Shown here: one piece after another, positions 61,756 to 64,000 of the stretch
How the letters are laid out: every line of letters starts with the position of its first letter
How positions within the stretch are numbered: position 1 is the first letter of the stretch
Origin: a bacterium
Lineage (GTDB): Bacteria > Bacteroidota > Bacteroidia > Cytophagales > Cyclobacteriaceae
Reading direction: 5' to 3'
DNA: 64,000 nt
Assembly (NCBI GenBank): GCA_024743255.1
Contig: JANSWY010000002.1
Coordinates: 248,001 to 312,000, forward strand
The notes under the pieces: model-generated
Told to the model about the DNA's origin: nothing
Databases searched by the model: none
Seen by the model: the letters and a program-made list of their open reading frames with translations, nothing else
Program-made: the position numbers and the translations under genes

Positions 61756-64000
61756 ATGAAAAACACAATCTACCTATTGTTTGCAATACTCATTTGCATA
61801 ACCATTAGTAATGGTCTGCAGGCACAAGGAGTTACCACCGCTTCTTTGAGTGGTAAAGTCACCGATAGTAATGGTGAAGGACTTCCTGGAGCCACTGTCA
61901 TTGCTATCCACACCCCTACTGGTACCGAATATGGAAATTCTACCAGACTTGATGGGAAATTCAATTTGCCAAACCTACGGGTTGGAGGACCTTACACAGT
62001 CACAGTATCATTTGTAGGCTATGAAACTATTTCACAGGATGGAGTTTTCCTTGCTTTAGGACAAAACCTAAGTATCAATTTCGAATTAAGAGAGAGTTCT
62101 GAGGAACTTCAAGAGTTAGTAGTTACCGCAGAGAGTGGCACTTTTGATGACGACAAACAAGGATTCAGTGCCAACTACGATAATACACTTATTCGTAAGA
62201 TGCCAACCATCACAAGATCTAGTAGTGATATCTATCGTTTAACTCCAGCGTCAGACGGGAATTCATTTGGAGGTAGAAATGATCAGTACAATAACTTCTC
62301 ACTTGATGGTTCAATATTTAACAATCCCTTCGGTCTTGATGCTGCTACTCCAGGAGGTCAAACAGATGCTCAACCTATTTCATTGGATGCCATTGATCAA
62401 ATTCAGGTATCTATTGCTCCTTATGATGTAACACAAGCTGGATTTACTGGTGCTGCTATTAATGCGGTAACCAAAAGTGGTACAAACGAATTAAAAGGAA
62501 CTGTATTTGGGTTTACCAGGTCTGATGCTTTGACTGGTAATAAAGTGGATGGAGAAGATATCATTGTTCCGGAATTAAACCAATTACAAACTGGGTTCAG
62601 CTTAGGGGGACCAATTGTAAAAAATAAGGTTTTCTTCTTTGTGAATTTCGAATTGGAACGAAGAGAAGATCAAGGTTCTGCATTCGTTGCAAACTCTGGA
62701 AGTGGAGCTCTTAATGAATCCAGAATTCCTGAGCAGGATCTAATTGATGTAAGAAATGCCTTACAATCAGTTGGCTATAACCCTGGAGAATACCAAGGCT
62801 TTACACATGATACTGATAACCAAAAAGGTATTATCAAAATCGATTGGAACCTTAGCAAGAACCATACATTAGTAGCTACTTACAACTTCCTTGATGCTTC
62901 TAAGATGAAGCCTGCTCACCCTTCTGCACTTGGTAGAAGAGGACCTGATGCGACTACACTTCAATTCCAAAATTCCGGATATCAGATTAATAATAAGATA
63001 CATTCAGGGTTACTTGAATTAAGGTCTTTGCTAGGAAATAAATTCTCTAATAAACTCCAGGTTGGTTATACCAAATTTGAAGATAGCAGAGATCCTATGA
63101 GTACTCCTTTCCCTGTTGTTAATATCAATCAATTTGGTGTAAGAGGGATTGTTGCTGGTCATGAACCGTTTTCAATCAATAACAGACTGGACCAGGACGT
63201 TTTTCAAATCACAAACAATTTTGACATATATGCTGGAAACCACACTTTAACAATTGGTACATCATTTGAAAGGTTTGCATTTGACAACTCATTCAACCTT
63301 GGTGTTTATGAGCCATTTGAAATACCTGGTGTAACTCCAGCTTACAATAACAATATCGACTATTATCCTGGAGGATCTTTCGGATTTGGGTTTAATTCTG
63401 TTGCTGAATTTCTTGCTTTCGCTAATACTACTAATACTGATGGAATTAGCCAACTGGAAAATATAGCTAATTATTCTCAAGGAGTTTTCGATGGAAACAA
63501 TGCCAATGACACTTGGGCTCTTGCAGAAACAAATGTGGGCCAATGGGCATTTTACATACAAGACAAAATCGCTGTAAATGATAATTTCACTTTAACTGCA
63601 GGTGTAAGAGTTGATGTACCTCTTTACTTCGATACAAGTGAGAAAATCCAGGAGAATATAGATAGGAACTGCTGCTACAATCCAGACATAGTCTATACAG
63701 ATGAAAATGGTGAGTCAATCCAATTTGATCACACGGTTTTGCCGGATCAAACTCCTTTGTTCTCTCCAAGAGTTGGGTTTAACTGGAATGTTGGAGGAGA
63801 ACAAAAGACTCAAATAAGAGGTGGAAGTGGGCTTTTCACTGGTAGACTACCATTTGTATGGATCGGTAACCAGGTAGCAAATCCCAATGACTTCTTCTAC
63901 AACATGACTGCACAGGATTTCAAGTTCCCACAAGTTTGGAGATCCAACATTGGTATTGATCAGGCATTTGGAGAAGGATGGATTGGAACTGTTGATCTTG
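61756..64000 (+). CDS. Oar-like TonB-dependent receptor, N-terminal 748 residues
   Basis: The gene is open to the right edge, so the C-terminus is missing. The start is the ATG at 61756 with a signal peptide (MKNTIYLLFAILICI...LQAQ). A carboxypeptidase-regulatory-like domain follows (about 30-120, SLSGKVTDSNGEGLPGATVI, FVGYETISQDG), then a plug (about 130-270, FGGRNDQYNNFSLDGSIFNN, VSIAPYDVTQAGFTGAAINAVT) and the first part of a large barrel. This layout with the QAGFTGAAINAVTKSGTN segment is that of Oar (OmpA-related) receptors of about 1000-1100 residues. Ligand unknown. Confidence 0.88.
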   Translation, partial: MKNTIYLLFAILICITISNGLQAQGVTTASLSGKVTDSNGEGLPGATVIAIHTPTGTEYGNSTRLDGKFNLPNLRVGGPYTVTVSFVGYETISQDGVFLALGQNLSINFELRESSEELQELVVTAESGTFDDDKQGFSANYDNTLIRKMPTITRSSSDIYRLTPASDGNSFGGRNDQYNNFSLDGSIFNNPFGLDAATPGGQTDAQPISLDAIDQIQVSIAPYDVTQAGFTGAAINAVTKSGTNELKGTVFGFTRSDALTGNKVDGEDIIVPELNQLQTGFSLGGPIVKNKVFFFVNFELERREDQGSAFVANSGSGALNESRIPEQDLIDVRNALQSVGYNPGEYQGFTHDTDNQKGIIKIDWNLSKNHTLVATYNFLDASKMKPAHPSALGRRGPDATTLQFQNSGYQINNKIHSGLLELRSLLGNKFSNKLQVGYTKFEDSRDPMSTPFPVVNINQFGVRGIVAGHEPFSINNRLDQDVFQITNNFDIYAGNHTLTIGTSFERFAFDNSFNLGVYEPFEIPGVTPAYNNNIDYYPGGSFGFGFNSVAEFLAFANTTNTDGISQLENIANYSQGVFDGNNANDTWALAETNVGQWAFYIQDKIAVNDNFTLTAGVRVDVPLYFDTSEKIQENIDRNCCYNPDIVYTDENGESIQFDHTVLPDQTPLFSPRVGFNWNVGGEQKTQIRGGSGLFTGRLPFVWIGNQVANPNDFFYNMTAQDFKFPQVWRSNIGIDQAFGEGWIGTVDL

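Overview
The window is 64 kb of an AT-rich chromosome from a Bacteroidota bacterium, most likely an aerobic marine member of the Cytophagales. The evidence is several TonB-dependent receptors with carboxypeptidase-regulatory N-terminal domains, a subtilase with a type IX secretion sorting tail, DUF5916, DUF5686 and BspA-like proteins, and promoters of the phylum's TAnnTTTG (-7) type with a TTG/TTTG element about 20 nt upstream. No species is assigned. The window starts inside a surface-protein gene and ends inside an Oar-like TonB receptor gene. Almost every gene before position 39,000 is on the minus strand.

Region 1 (1-11,200) is a metal, probably zinc, locus. It has a Fur/Zur-type regulator, a TonB receptor with a His cluster, a paired lipoprotein, two COG0523 GTPases, a His-rich lipoprotein, a small CxxC protein related in layout to DUF3299, and a MerC-domain membrane protein. 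A 15-bp palindrome, TGCAA-N5-TTGCA, recurs at the promoters here and nearly nowhere else that I noticed; I read it as the Zur operator. One copy sits on a promoter that appears to make a short structured transcript. Next to the locus is a lipoprotein with 18 histidines in strict heptad spacing.

Region 2 (11,400-25,500) holds gyrA with a TPR gene, an FKBP-type lipoprotein, beta-barrel proteins, a TonB receptor with rpe, and an operon of mnmA, a lipoprotein and a T9SS subtilase.

Region 3 (25,500-33,100) reads as one ten-gene operon: a hyperacidic SPOR protein, exbB, exbD, tonB-like, folC, trmB, a GT2 glycosyltransferase, a UPF0104 membrane protein and a TrpF-like protein that lacks its catalytic cysteine. 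Region 4 (33,200-45,300) has a barrel/TPR pair, holA, a DUF4136 lipoprotein, an NhaC antiporter, lysA and an LD-carboxypeptidase.

Region 5 (45,700-52,600) is a translation operon: DUF5686 gene, TPR lipoprotein, thrS, infC (AUU start with a strong Shine-Dalgarno), rpmI and rplT. Region 6 (52,700-59,500) is a mutagenesis cluster: an S24/LexA-like regulator, a small unknown protein, dinB, a four-helix-bundle protein and a DnaE-type polymerase, interspersed with dispersed repeats and four arrays that all have a 7-nt period. Region 7 (59,500-64,000) has a small hypothetical protein, an outer-membrane protein, a DoxX-like protein and the start of an Oar-like receptor. No tRNA, rRNA, CRISPR array, prophage or transposase was found.
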